From the NCBI GenBank assembly GCA_964463485.1, contig CAYXDO010000136.1:1-31667 (forward strand): a stretch of 31,667 nt of DNA, written 5' to 3'. The position numbers were made by a program, and so were the translations under genes. This DNA is from CAYXDO01 sp964463485. GTDB taxonomy: Bacteria; Myxococcota; Kuafuiibacteriia; Kuafuiibacteriales; Kuafuiibacteriaceae. Of this stretch, positions 17,369 through 25,905 are shown piece after piece (position 1 is the first letter of the stretch; each line of letters opens with the position of its first letter). The notes below the pieces were generated by a model. The model had not been told where the DNA came from and made no database searches. It worked only from the letters and a program-made list of their open reading frames with translations.

Positions 17369-18969
17369 TTGCGCCTCCGAACGGCCCACACCGAGAACCC
17401 GAACCCGACGATCAGGAGCGGAAAAAGGTTCACCGACACGAACGTGATGAACGCGAGCTGGACCTCGGTGAGGATCAACGTGTCGCCCGAGACCTCGCGT
17501 GGTCGAATGGAGATCTTGGCGTCGTCGCCCACCGTCCAGTTGATCGCGTTGGCAAAGAGGTCGGCGTTCGCGGCCATGGGCGAGAAGCGGTTGGAGGCGA
17601 AGCTTGCGTCACCGAAGACGACGATTCGCGCTTCGTCGCTCGTCTTGTTCGGCACCGCGGCCGTGTTCTTCTTGGACGCCACGGCGACCGGCACGGGGCC
17701 TGGTAGATCGTCTTCGTCCTTGGAGAGGTCGCCACCCTCGCGCCACTTTCGTTCGGCCCAGCTCGTCGCGCCGGTCGAGAACAAGGTGACCGGCTCGACC
17801 GAAGCGGTGCCCGCCACCGGCGCCACACTTCGGGCCCAGTAGAGAAAGACCGCGCTCCCTCGCAAGAGCGACGTGATCGCGTGCTCCTCGAACTTCAAGA
17901 TCGCATGGGAGTCCGGCCCGAAGGGTTCGACGCGCGCCTTCGGATCCGGATCGACCACGAGGTTGTCGCCGACGTCGATGCCAAAGGGCCGGACGATGGC
18001 GTCGACACCCGCGTCGAGCCCGACGTCGAGCAGCATCGTCACGCGACCCCCGTGCGCCAGATACGACGAGATCGCCTCCACTTCGTTGGGAAAGAGCTGG
18101 CTACGGGGTGCGACGAGCAGCACCGCGGCGGCGTCTTCAGGCACGCGATCCCGCGACAACAGCTCGAGCTTCTCGACGAGGTAGCCTTCGTCCCGAAGCT
18201 CCTTCGCCGAACGAGCCAGGCCTTCTTCGGACTGTCCATCTTCGAGGCTCGGCTCGCCGTGGCCCGTGAGCACGTAGACCTTGCGCGCAGCCTTCTGAGC
18301 GACCTGGACGATCGCGTTGGTGAGCAGCTCCTCGTTCGGCACTTTGATCTTCGTTCGCCGCTCACCCTCTCCGACGACCACGATCTTCGACCCCGTCGAC
18401 GTGATCTCGTACTTCTCCTGGATGTCCGGAGGCGCCTTCTTGGGATCGATGAGCTCGAGCTCGATTTGATCGGAGTGTGTCCGATAGAGCTCCAAGAGGG
18501 TCTGCAGGCGAGCGCGCTCGGTGCTTTGGGGCCCTAAGAATCCAATCACCTTCACCTTCGTCTTCAGCGACTTCGCCACCTTCACCGACTGGTCCGCGAG
18601 CGTGAACTTGGCGCCCTCCGTGAGGTCCCACTCTTTGCCGCTCTTGTGGGCGATGACGTTCGCCGCGACCACGACCCCGAGCCCTCCGATCGCCAACACG
18701 ATCTCGAGCAGCACGATCGCGATCGAACGTGCGCCCAACGCGCGAGAGAGCGAGGATCGATTCGAGATGCCGTAGAACGCGATGGCGGCGACGGCGAAGA
18801 CGGCGTTGAAGATCCCGATCTGAGACGTCGATGGATCGATCGCGTACAAGACCGCGCCGAAGACGAGCGCAGTCACCCCCAAGACGCCCGCGACGATGCC
18901 GATCGTCGCCACCATCGTGGTCTCGGTGAGCATGCCTTCACGCGAGCGCGTCTCCTTCGAATCGCTCAT
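17365..18969 (-). CDS. GldG-like ABC transporter auxiliary protein
   Basis: A 534-aa membrane protein with about three N-terminal transmembrane segments (within 15-115), a long soluble region and a C-terminal transmembrane helix ending AVRRRK. The soluble part has VKVIGFLGPQS, LLELYRTHSDQIELELIDP, a KIVVVGEGERRTKIKV segment and YVLTGHGEPSLED, typical of the ABC_transp_aux/GldG domain. In gliding bacteroidetes GldG pairs with GldF and GldA; related clusters occur widely in non-gliders, so motility should not be assumed. The ATG is one base after the permease stop, and the gene overlaps the DUF4340 gene by 4 bp, consistent with tight coupling. Confidence 0.92.
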   Translation of the reverse strand: MSDSKETRSREGMLTETTMVATIGIVAGVLGVTALVFGAVLYAIDPSTSQIGIFNAVFAVAAIAFYGISNRSSLSRALGARSIAIVLLEIVLAIGGLGVVVAANVIAHKSGKEWDLTEGAKFTLADQSVKVAKSLKTKVKVIGFLGPQSTERARLQTLLELYRTHSDQIELELIDPKKAPPDIQEKYEITSTGSKIVVVGEGERRTKIKVPNEELLTNAIVQVAQKAARKVYVLTGHGEPSLEDGQSEEGLARSAKELRDEGYLVEKLELLSRDRVPEDAAAVLLVAPRSQLFPNEVEAISSYLAHGGRVTMLLDVGLDAGVDAIVRPFGIDVGDNLVVDPDPKARVEPFGPDSHAILKFEEHAITSLLRGSAVFLYWARSVAPVAGTASVEPVTLFSTGATSWAERKWREGGDLSKDEDDLPGPVPVAVASKKNTAAVPNKTSDEARIVVFGDASFASNRFSPMAANADLFANAINWTVGDDAKISIRPREVSGDTLILTEVQLAFITFVSVNLFPLLIVGFGFSVWAVRRRK

Positions 18970-18970
18970 C

Positions 18971-19762
18971 TCAGCGCCACCGATGCGACTCGATCACACG
19001 CTGCGTGAGCAAGACGAACAACACGCTGATCGAGGTGAAATAGGTGAGATCGGCGACCAACAGTCGGCCCTCGATCCCGCGCGAGACGTGAGCGACGGGG
19101 GAAAGGTATTCGACGGCCGCGCGCCAGTCGCCTTCGAGTCGGCCCGCGATCATCGGCAACACGAAGCTCGCGAGCAGGATCGCGAAGGTCATGAGCGAGG
19201 CGACGATCTGCGACTCCGTGAGCGACGAGATCAAGAGCCCCACGGAGCAGAAGGCGATTCCGAGCAGCGCGAACATGACGGACGCTGCGAGCACCGGAGC
19301 CCAATCGACGGGCCTTCCGAGCGCGGTCTGTCCGTAGAGATCCAGCATGAACGGAAAGACCAAGGGCAAGGCGGTCATCGTTACGACGATGACGCTGACG
19401 CCGAGAAACTTTCCGAGCACGAGCTCGAAGGAACCGATCGGAGCGCTCATCAACAGCTCGAACGTCCTCGAGCTCTTCTCTTCGGCGAACAGGCGCATCG
19501 TGAGGAAGGGGACGAAGAAGAGGAACATCCAAACGCCCGTCGTGAACATGGGCGTGATGATCATGTCGTTGAAGTTCAAACGAGCCGCGAGCTCGGGCTG
19601 CTGCTGGCCCATGTAGAAGTTCTGGAGCTCCACGTAGCGGTTCAGCGAGCTGACGAACACGAGCCCCATCAGGAACGCGAACGCGCCGAAGCCCGAGTAG
19701 GCGATGACCGTCGTGAAGTAGACGTTCAGCTCCTTCTTCGCGATGGCGAGTGTGTTTCTCAT
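18971..19762 (-). CDS. ABC transporter permease (GldF/NosY-like)
   Basis: A 263-aa integral membrane permease of the ABC-2 type with about six transmembrane segments. Features include the starting AIAKKELNVYFTTVIAYSG, the central RLFAEEKSSRTFELLMSAPI coupling-helix region typical of this family, and SVGLLISSLTESQIVA. It begins 4 bp after the ATPase stop and is followed after one base by the GldG-like gene. With the ATPase it would form the membrane core of an exporter or mechanical ABC complex. Substrate unknown. Confidence 0.93.
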   Translation of the reverse strand: MRNTLAIAKKELNVYFTTVIAYSGFGAFAFLMGLVFVSSLNRYVELQNFYMGQQQPELAARLNFNDMIITPMFTTGVWMFLFFVPFLTMRLFAEEKSSRTFELLMSAPIGSFELVLGKFLGVSVIVVTMTALPLVFPFMLDLYGQTALGRPVDWAPVLAASVMFALLGIAFCSVGLLISSLTESQIVASLMTFAILLASFVLPMIAGRLEGDWRAAVEYLSPVAHVSRGIEGRLLVADLTYFTSISVLFVLLTQRVIESHRWR

Positions 19763-19766
19763 TCGT

Positions 19767-20483
19767 TCAACCGAGCGCTAGGCGCGTGAACACTTGCTCG
19801 AGGGGCGCGCCGTGTTTCTCTTCGAGCGCGGCGAGCGAATCGTCGGCGGCGATCTTGCCGCGAGCGATCATGATGATGCGCTGACAGCTCGCGCGGACCT
19901 CCCCGAGGATATGCGTGGAGAGGATGATCGTGTGTTTCTTGGACGCGCCGAGCTCGAGGATCAGCTTGCGCACTTGTTCGATCTGGATGGGGTCGAGACC
20001 GACGGTGGGCTCGTCGAGAATCAGCACGTCAGGGGACCCGAGGAGCGCCTGGGCGATGCCGACACGCTGTTTGTAACCTTTGGACACGTTGCGGATCAGG
20101 CGCCCGAGGATGTGATCGACGCCGGCGTTTTCGGAGACTCGCTGGATCTCGGCTTTCGAGCTGGATCGCGACACGCCTTTGATACGCGCGACGAAGCCCA
20201 AGTACTCCTTGACGGTCATGTCGAGGTACACGGGCGGAATTTCCGGGAGGTAGCCGACGCGCCGCTTCACTTCCATGGGGTCTTCGAAGACGTCCACGCC
20301 GGCGATGCGAGCGGATCCTGCGGTGGCGGGCAGGAAGCCGACCAAGATCCGCATGGTGGTGGACTTGCCTGCGCCGTTGGGGCCGAGGAATCCGACGATT
20401 TCGCCGCGGCCGATCGAGAAATCGAGCCCATCGATGGCGACGTTGTCTCGGTAGCGTTTGGTGAGGCCTCGGACCTCGATCAT
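19767..20483 (-). CDS. ABC transporter ATP-binding protein (GldA/CcmA-like)
   Basis: A 238-aa ATPase subunit that powers the adjoining permease. It has Walker A GPNGAGKST (34-42), the YLPEIPPVYLDMTVKEYL block common in GldA/NosF-like proteins, the signature VSKGYKQR (133-140), Walker B LILDEPT (154-160) and an H-loop STHILGE. The frame is open upstream to 20906, but MIEVRGLTKRY is the family start, and the ATG at 20483 has gaggag 3-5 bp upstream. An ATG at 20522 would add 13 residues and lacks a ribosome site. It heads the four-gene operon and is divergent from the PilZ-like gene. Confidence 0.95.
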   Translation of the reverse strand: MIEVRGLTKRYRDNVAIDGLDFSIGRGEIVGFLGPNGAGKSTTMRILVGFLPATAGSARIAGVDVFEDPMEVKRRVGYLPEIPPVYLDMTVKEYLGFVARIKGVSRSSSKAEIQRVSENAGVDHILGRLIRNVSKGYKQRVGIAQALLGSPDVLILDEPTVGLDPIQIEQVRKLILELGASKKHTIILSTHILGEVRASCQRIIMIARGKIAADDSLAALEEKHGAPLEQVFTRLALG

Positions 20484-20637
20484 GGGCTCCTCGTTGGTCC
20501 CGGATCGACTTGGTTCGTTCATGATGTGCGCGTGCTTGAGACACAAAGGCGAGCGGGCAGGTCTCCCCTTTTCGCAGCCGGGCGAATACCCGCGAGATCG
20601 TTGATCTGTCAAGGAAACGTCTGGTAAGGCGGCCGCA

Positions 20638-21291
20638 ATGCGTGACTCGCGCGTCGATCGGAAGAGGCTGCTGGTCCTCGGGCGCGACGCCGCTCGTTGG
20701 GTCGGGGTGTTTGCTGAAGCGAACGGCGTGGAGGTCGTGTCCGAGGGGAGCGCCGCCGACGTCATCGTGTTGGAGGCGTCGGCTCCGGACGAAGTGAACG
20801 TCACGCTTCGTGGCCGACCAGCCTCTCGTACGTTGGTGGTAGCGCCGCGGCGCTTGAGCGAGAACGAAGTGCGCGCGTTCGCGGCGACCGGCGTGTACCG
20901 AATCATTCACGGCGCGTCGAGCGTGCTCGACCTCGCCGTGGCGTTGTCGGACCTCTTGTTCACGTCGAGTGTAGAGCAGCGGAGCTACGGCCGCCGCGTC
21001 GGCGGCCTCACGGTGCGCGTCGTCGCTCCCGACGGGAGCTTCGCGGCGGGCCGTCTGGTCGGGATCGCGCGCGCGGGCGGGTTGGTGCTGACCTCGAAGC
21101 GACTGCCGGAAGGCAGCGCCGTGCGCCTCGAGCTCGAGCTCGGCAACGAGCGCCCCGCGCTCAAAGGACGCGTCGCTTACGTCAGCGAGGACCGCCTCGG
21201 CATCGAGTTCGCGCTCGAACAGCCCGAGGTCGCCCCGGCCATGGCTGACCTCCGCTTCATGAGTCGACCCAAAGCGCCCGTCTCGGCCTGA
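20638..21291 (+). CDS. Receiver-like plus degenerate PilZ-domain protein
   Basis: A 217-aa soluble protein. Residues 10-105 (RLLVLGRDAARWVGVFAEANGV through VALSDLLF) have the alternating beta/alpha look of a response-regulator receiver but lack an obvious phosphoacceptor Asp. Residues about 118-200 (YGRRVGGLTVRVV, then GRLVGIARAGGLVL, AYVSEDRLGIEFA) look like a PilZ barrel, the usual c-di-GMP receptor fold. The canonical RxxxR and (D/N)xSxxG motifs are degenerate, so c-di-GMP binding is doubtful. The ATG at 20638 has an aagg about 10 bp upstream. It is transcribed alone, divergent from the ABC operon. Confidence 0.75.
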   Translation: MRDSRVDRKRLLVLGRDAARWVGVFAEANGVEVVSEGSAADVIVLEASAPDEVNVTLRGRPASRTLVVAPRRLSENEVRAFAATGVYRIIHGASSVLDLAVALSDLLFTSSVEQRSYGRRVGGLTVRVVAPDGSFAAGRLVGIARAGGLVLTSKRLPEGSAVRLELELGNERPALKGRVAYVSEDRLGIEFALEQPEVAPAMADLRFMSRPKAPVSA

Positions 21292-21389
21292 CCAGAGCGC
21301 CGCGCTTGACGCCGTGCCCGGGGGTGGCTAGCCCAATGCGTCCGTGCTAACCGACCATCGCGGTCGGACCGCGACGAGGAGCAGAGAAG

Positions 21390-22433
21390 ATGGGCATCTT
21401 TTGGGACCGAATCACCACCCAGTTCATCGAGATCATCGAGTGGCTCGACAACGATCACCAGACCCTCGTCTGGCGATTCCCCGTTCGCGGCAACGAAATC
21501 AAAAACGGCGCCAAGCTCATCGTTCGAGAGGGCCAAACCGCGATGTTCGTGAACGAAGGAAAGCTCGCCGATACTTTCGGCCCGGGCACCTACACGCTCA
21601 CGACTCAGAACCTCCCCATCCTCGCGACACTCAAGGGTTGGAAATACGGCTTCAACTCACCCTTCAAGGCCGAAGTCTACTTCGTCGCGAACACCGTTTT
21701 CACCGACCTCAAGTGGGGAACTCAGAATCCGATCATGCTTCGTGACCCCGAGATCGGACCAGTTCGCCTGCGGGCCTTCGGCATCTTCTCCGTCAAAGTG
21801 GGCGACCCGACGAAGTTCCTCAGAACTTGCGCGGGCACCGACGGGTCCTTCGAGGTCGACGAGATCCTCGGACAGCTCAAGCGCAACTTGGTCTCGCGGT
21901 TCACCGGAGCCCTCGGCAAAGCCAAAATCCCGGCGCTCGATCTCGCGGGCAACTACGAGGAGATTTCCGGCGCAGTCAGCCCAATCCTGAAGTCCGACTT
22001 CCAGGAGCTCGGTGTCGACCTGGTCAAGTTCCTCATCGAGAACATCTCGCTGCCGCCAGAGGTGGAAAAGATCCTCGACAAGCGCAGCGAGATGGGACTG
22101 ATCGGCAACATTCAGCAGTTCGCGGCGTACCAGGCAGCGTCCGCCATTCCTGACGCGGCGAAGACACCGAACAGCATGGCTGGAGCCGGAATGGGTTTGG
22201 CGGCGGGCTGGCACATGGGAGGTCAAATGGCGAACGCGTTCGCGCCTCAGCTCGCGCCCCAAGCCCCCGTTCCCGCGGCGGCCGCCCAGATTTCTCAGAC
22301 CCCAGCGCCCGCCCCACTGTCGCCTGACGACATGGTCACGCGCCTCAAGAAGCTCGACGCGCTCAAAGCCGCGGGCGTCTTGAGCGAGGATGAGTACGCG
22401 AAAAAACGCGGCGAAATCCTCGCGTCCATTTAG
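21390..22433 (+). CDS. SPFH/Band 7 domain protein with C-terminal SHOCT motif
   Basis: A 347-aa protein of the SPFH (stomatin/prohibitin/flotillin/HflK) superfamily, of the sub-type sometimes named 'virion core protein'/YdjI-like. After MGIFWDRITTQFIEIIEW it has GAKLIVREGQTAMFVNEGKLADTFGPGTYTL, the family-defining strand pattern, then the helical SPFH body ending near residue 235. A Gly/Ala/Met then Pro/Ala-rich linker (about 255-305) leads to a SHOCT motif, MVTRLKKLDALKAAGVLSEDEY (about 315-336). SPFH proteins oligomerise and scaffold membranes. No transmembrane helix is seen. The ATG has gaggag about 10 bp upstream. It lies 114 bp before the kinase gene, same strand. Confidence 0.92.
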   Translation: MGIFWDRITTQFIEIIEWLDNDHQTLVWRFPVRGNEIKNGAKLIVREGQTAMFVNEGKLADTFGPGTYTLTTQNLPILATLKGWKYGFNSPFKAEVYFVANTVFTDLKWGTQNPIMLRDPEIGPVRLRAFGIFSVKVGDPTKFLRTCAGTDGSFEVDEILGQLKRNLVSRFTGALGKAKIPALDLAGNYEEISGAVSPILKSDFQELGVDLVKFLIENISLPPEVEKILDKRSEMGLIGNIQQFAAYQAASAIPDAAKTPNSMAGAGMGLAAGWHMGGQMANAFAPQLAPQAPVPAAAAQISQTPAPAPLSPDDMVTRLKKLDALKAAGVLSEDEYAKKRGEILASI

Positions 22434-22547
22434 GTTTCGGCCCAGCCCTCAGCCACGCGGCCTACTCATTCCCGCAGACCGCCGACAACCTCGACATTCC
22501 TCCCATTCAACGGTCGCGCATCGACGGCGGGACGCGCCCGACGTACC

Positions 22548-24473
22548 ATGTCGTCCGTGCTTCGTTCGCTCGAACCTCGAGATGTCGACGCCGCGACCTT
22601 TGCCCAAACCCTCGCCTCGATGGGTATGGACGAAACGGCGCTGCGCATCAGCGATGGAACCATCCTCCCTTCCACGACCGGACGCATCGTGGAGACCGCG
22701 GTGGCCAAGCTCCCCGTCCTGTCCGAAGAAGACCGAGAGCTCCGCCTGGAGGAGACTATCGGACAGGGAGGCATGGGCCTGGTCCGCCTCGCGGAGCAGG
22801 TTCCGCTCCACCGCAAGGTCGCGGTCAAGACGCTGCGGTCCGATCGTGAGTCGTCCGACTCGACGATTCGACTGATGCGCGAGGCCTGGGTCACCGGCGG
22901 CCTCGAACATCCGAACATCGTGCCCGTTCATGCGCTCGGCAGATCGAAGGAAGGCGCGCCTCTCCTCGTCATGAAGCGGATCGAAGGCCGACCATGGTCC
23001 GAGGCCCTGCGCACCGCGAAGCTCGATCTGGTGAGGCATCTGGAGATTCTGATTCAGGTGTGTCGAGCCATCGAGCTCGCGCACCATCGCGGGATTTTGC
23101 ATCGAGACCTCAAGCCCGAGAACGTCATGATTGGAAACTTCGGCGAGGTCTACCTCCTCGACTGGGGGATCGCGCTGAGTATGTCCGATCCGAGCGGACG
23201 GTTGCCGGTCGTGTCCGAGTCGGTGGGTATGGCCGGGACGCCGGCCTACATGGCTCCGGAGATGGTGGACGACCGCTGTGATCGGCTGAGTCCGCGTACC
23301 GACGTGTACCTTCTCGGCGCGATCCTGCACGAGATCATCTGCGGCTCGCCGCCCCACGCGGCCAAGAGTGTGACGGACATGTTGTTCCACGCCTTCAAGG
23401 GCGAGGTCCCGCCTCACCCTTCCACGGCGCCTCGAGAGCTCTCCGAGCTCTGCCAGAGAGCGCTCGACCCGAAACCCGAGAAGCGGTTCGAGTCGACGAC
23501 GGCGTTTCGCGAGGCGCTGGAAGGGTTCCTGCGGCATCGAAGCTCGGAGGCCCTCGCGACGGAGGCGCGAGCGCGTCTCGTCGAGCTCGTGGCGGTCCTC
23601 GAGAGCGGCCCGGAGAACGCGTCGCGTCTCATGTCGATCTTTGGTGAGTGTGTTTTCGGCTTTCGTCAGGCTCTGCGCGAGTGGCCGGAGAATCAGAGCG
23701 CCCGCGCGGGGCTCGTTCAGGCCGTCGAGCGAATGGCCCACCGCGCCATTGCTCGGCATGAGTTGGGATCTCTCGAGCACGCGCTGGCTCAGCTCCCCGA
23801 ACCCAACCCAGCGCTCGAAGCAGCGCACGCGGCGCTCGTGAAAGAAGAGCAAGCAGAAAAGGAGCGGGTGGTCAGGCTCGAGCGCCTCGAGCGGGAGCTC
23901 GACCTCTCGCTGGCCAGCGGCGCGCGCACCTTGGGCGCGTTGGCCATAGGGCTCCTCTGGATCGTCGTCCCCATCTTCTTCGCGTTCATGGAACGGGCGG
24001 GCCATCCGACGGACGCGAAGGTCGTCTTGATGGATGCCGGTGTCGGCTGGGCGATGGTCGCCGTCCTGACGTGGGTGAGTCGTCGAAAGATACCTCGGAA
24101 TCTCATCAACCTACGAATCATGGGTTCGGTGATCATCACGATGGCCGGAATGACACTCACCCGGGCCTGGGCGTTTCTCAACGGACTCTCTGCGCCGCAG
24201 TCGTTTCAGCTCGACTTCATCAGTCTCATCGTGGCCGCCGGGTTCATCGCGTTGGCGATCGACGTGCGACTGCGGCTCGTGACCGGGGTCTACTTCGGTG
24301 CGTTCCTCGTGAGTTTGATGGTCGACCCGAAACACGTGGTTTGGTGTCTGTCGCTCGGAAATGTCTTCGCGATGGGCCTCATCGCCTACATCTGGGGCGT
24401 TCGGAAGGATTTCGGGTGCAAAATCATGGGAGCCCACATCATGGGTCACGCGAATCCGAACGCCTTGCGCTGA
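22548..24473 (+). CDS. Ser/Thr protein kinase with polytopic C-terminal membrane domain
   Basis: A 641-aa Hanks-type kinase. Residues 1-65 are a variable leader; the kinase domain follows with a Gly loop IGQGGMGLV (71-79), Lys94 in VAVK, HRDLKPEN (185-192, catalytic Asp187), DWG (205-207) in place of DFG, and GTPAYMAPE (230-238). Residues 330-460 are helical and Arg/Glu-rich; from about 465 there are five or six transmembrane segments (ALAIGLLWIVVPIFFAFM is the first) with a short cytosolic tail. A DWG variant is common in myxobacterial kinases and is compatible with activity. No ribosome site is evident at the ATG; an alternative start is uncertain. Two pieces of its 3' end recur downstream (29097-29158 and 30252-30331). 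Confidence 0.93.
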   Translation: MSSVLRSLEPRDVDAATFAQTLASMGMDETALRISDGTILPSTTGRIVETAVAKLPVLSEEDRELRLEETIGQGGMGLVRLAEQVPLHRKVAVKTLRSDRESSDSTIRLMREAWVTGGLEHPNIVPVHALGRSKEGAPLLVMKRIEGRPWSEALRTAKLDLVRHLEILIQVCRAIELAHHRGILHRDLKPENVMIGNFGEVYLLDWGIALSMSDPSGRLPVVSESVGMAGTPAYMAPEMVDDRCDRLSPRTDVYLLGAILHEIICGSPPHAAKSVTDMLFHAFKGEVPPHPSTAPRELSELCQRALDPKPEKRFESTTAFREALEGFLRHRSSEALATEARARLVELVAVLESGPENASRLMSIFGECVFGFRQALREWPENQSARAGLVQAVERMAHRAIARHELGSLEHALAQLPEPNPALEAAHAALVKEEQAEKERVVRLERLERELDLSLASGARTLGALAIGLLWIVVPIFFAFMERAGHPTDAKVVLMDAGVGWAMVAVLTWVSRRKIPRNLINLRIMGSVIITMAGMTLTRAWAFLNGLSAPQSFQLDFISLIVAAGFIALAIDVRLRLVTGVYFGAFLVSLMVDPKHVVWCLSLGNVFAMGLIAYIWGVRKDFGCKIMGAHIMGHANPNALR

Positions 24474-24502
24474 ATGGGTTGCTTCGAGTCCCATTCCGAT
24501 CC

Positions 24503-24727
24503 ATGACCCGTCGATGTCGCGCCCAATGCTCGCCGCTGATCATCGGCAAGCTCCTCCGAGAGCTGCTCCCAGTTCGGGGTGGCCACGTTTCGTTCGAATT
24601 CGTGGAGGTGACCGAGCGCGATGAGGACCTGTTCGTCATCATGCGACTCATCAACTGGGAGCATGAGTCCCGTGGAATGCAGTGTCCTCGCCCCGTGACA
24701 CGTGGCCTGCTGAATCGTCGGACATGA
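24503..24727 (+). pseudogene. Truncated copy of the 151-aa unknown gene (see 30361)
   Basis: The first 53 codons match the gene at 30361 (MTRRCRAQCSPLIIGKL through MRLINWE). At 24662 the frame jumps across the 349-bp deletion into former leader sequence of the L,D-transpeptidase gene, adding an unrelated tail HESRGMQ and stopping at 24727. It is presumably nonfunctional. Confidence 0.8.
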
Positions 24728-24785
24728 GGTCGGCCCGCCGCTCCAGGCAAAGTCTCCGGTCTCTGTCGTTGTGGAGCGCGCTCCT
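24724..24785 (+). pseudogene. 5' stub of a second L,D-transpeptidase gene
   Basis: The ATG at 24724 and about 20 codons (MRSARRSRQSLRSLSLWS) match the signal-peptide start of the gene at 30931. Homology ends at 24785, where the palindromic repeat array begins, so only the start codon and part of the signal peptide remain. Confidence 0.7.
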
Positions 24786-24918
24786 GGCTTTCCGGACGGT
24801 GCCGGCTTTCCGGACGGTGCCTGCCGGCTTTCCGGACGGTGCCCGGCACCGTTCGGTTCGAAGCTGGCACCGTTCGGTTCGAAGCTGAAGCGCCTGCAGC
24901 GTTCGGTTTGAAGCTGAA
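24786..24918. repeat. Mirrored palindromic repeat array, left
   Basis: Three units of ggctttccggacggtgcc (24786-24803, 24804-24821, 24826-24843) are followed by two units starting ggcaccgttcggttcgaag (24845-24865, 24866-24886) and a decayed third (about 24899-24915). The two halves meet at acggtgcc-c-ggcaccgt, an 8+1+8 palindrome, so the array could fold into a hairpin. A sister array lies at 28181-28259. Confidence 0.85.
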
Positions 24919-24944
24919 GCGCCTCTTCGCGCGCGAGCGGGATG

Positions 24945-25400
24945 CCACCGATCGTCGATGATGACAACTCATGCACGCTGGATGGGTGTGATGCGCTGGC
25001 CGGAGTGACTCATACGGCGGTGACTGTGCGACAGGCTCGAGACCTGCGATGGCGCGGGCACCTGACTGTCCGAACGACGTTGTGCCAACCGTGGATGACG
25101 GCAACTCGTGCACGCTGGATGGCTGCGATGCGCTGGCCGGAGTGACTCACACGCCGGTGAGCGCGGGGACGAGTTGCTCGAACGGGAACGCGTGCGAGGC
25201 CTGCGATGGCACAGGCGCCTGTGCGAACGGCGTTGCGCCGACGGTGGATGACGGCAACTCGTGCACGGCGGACGGCTGCGATGCGCTCGCCCGAGTGACT
25301 CATACGCCGCTGACTGCGGGGACGAGCTGCTCGAACGGGAACGCGTGCGACGGGCTCGAGGCCTGCGATGGCCTGGGGACGTGCGCGAACGGCTATGCGC
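24945..25400 (+). pseudogene. Fragment of a Cys-rich repeat surface protein
   Basis: Three units of a repeat of about 45-52 residues with VDDGNSCTxDGCDALAGVTHTPV, CSNGNAC, ACDGxGxCANG are visible (about 24954-25089, 25090-25242, 25243-25400). Such Cys-rich repeats occur in large secreted proteins of Polyangia. Unit 1 is in another frame (ATG at 24942) from units 2-3 (frame of 25049), and its second half is frameshifted by a deletion. There is no signal peptide, and after 25400 the frame runs into unrelated sequence. It is an internal scrap of a longer gene; parent not in the window. Confidence 0.75.
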
Positions 25401-25905
25401 AACGCCTGCACGTTTGGACGGTCTTGGGTTGGCTTGGTACCCACCCATGTCCCATGAGAACGCGCCATCTGCACCACTATTCGGCACCAAGCCAAGGGTT
25501 CGAATCATCTCGAGGATTTGGTCACGTCACGTGCCTGCGCCCTACTCCTTTTCACGCGCCCTGACGCCGTAGTCATGCCTGACCCGCAGGGCAAGGGAGA
25601 GCGCCGAATCGTCGCAGCCGTGCTCGACGCGTTCGGTTTGTAGCTCGGCCGGGGTCGAACGAACGAACGAGCCGCAACGAACGAGCCGCACTTGCGTGGC
25701 GAGAGGCCCCGACGTAGCCTCGCCCGGTGTCGGGTGAAGGATGAGCGGGCCGTCCGTGATTCGGAAGGCCGGCCGGGCCAGAGCCGACGAGGCATCCTGG
25801 CTCCGATCGGAGGCCAGGTCGCGATCTCGTGCCACACCCTGTTGACGCCGTGATTCGAGTGGCCGAGAGTCTGCTGGTGAGTTTACTCCGCGGAGCGATT
25901 GGCCG
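25401..25905. other. Non-coding stretch upstream of the two-gene module
   Basis: About 500 bp without a credible gene. It contains a tandem 14-bp pair aacgaacgagccgc (25662-25675, 25676-25689), a gcgttcggtttg echo of the left array (25629-25640), and ctccgcggag, a perfect 10-bp palindrome (25886-25895) just upstream of the next start. The module's promoter should lie here; I cannot define it. Confidence 0.6.

Larger units (their letters stand above)
24394..24785. repeat. Left copy (A) of a duplicated kinase-end/unknown-gene/LDT-start segment
   Basis: 24394-24661 aligns without gaps to 30252-30519 (constant offset 5858, about four mismatches), and 24662-24785 aligns to 30869-30992 (offset 6207, about six mismatches). 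Copy A therefore lacks 349 bp present in copy B. The segment covers the last 80 bp of the kinase gene, the start of a small unknown gene, and the start of the L,D-transpeptidase gene. Confidence 0.92.

Noticed and set aside
20484..20906. N-terminal extension of the ABC ATPase
   Set aside because: It has no ABC similarity, overlaps the divergent PilZ-like gene, and the strong ribosome site is at the ATG 20483.
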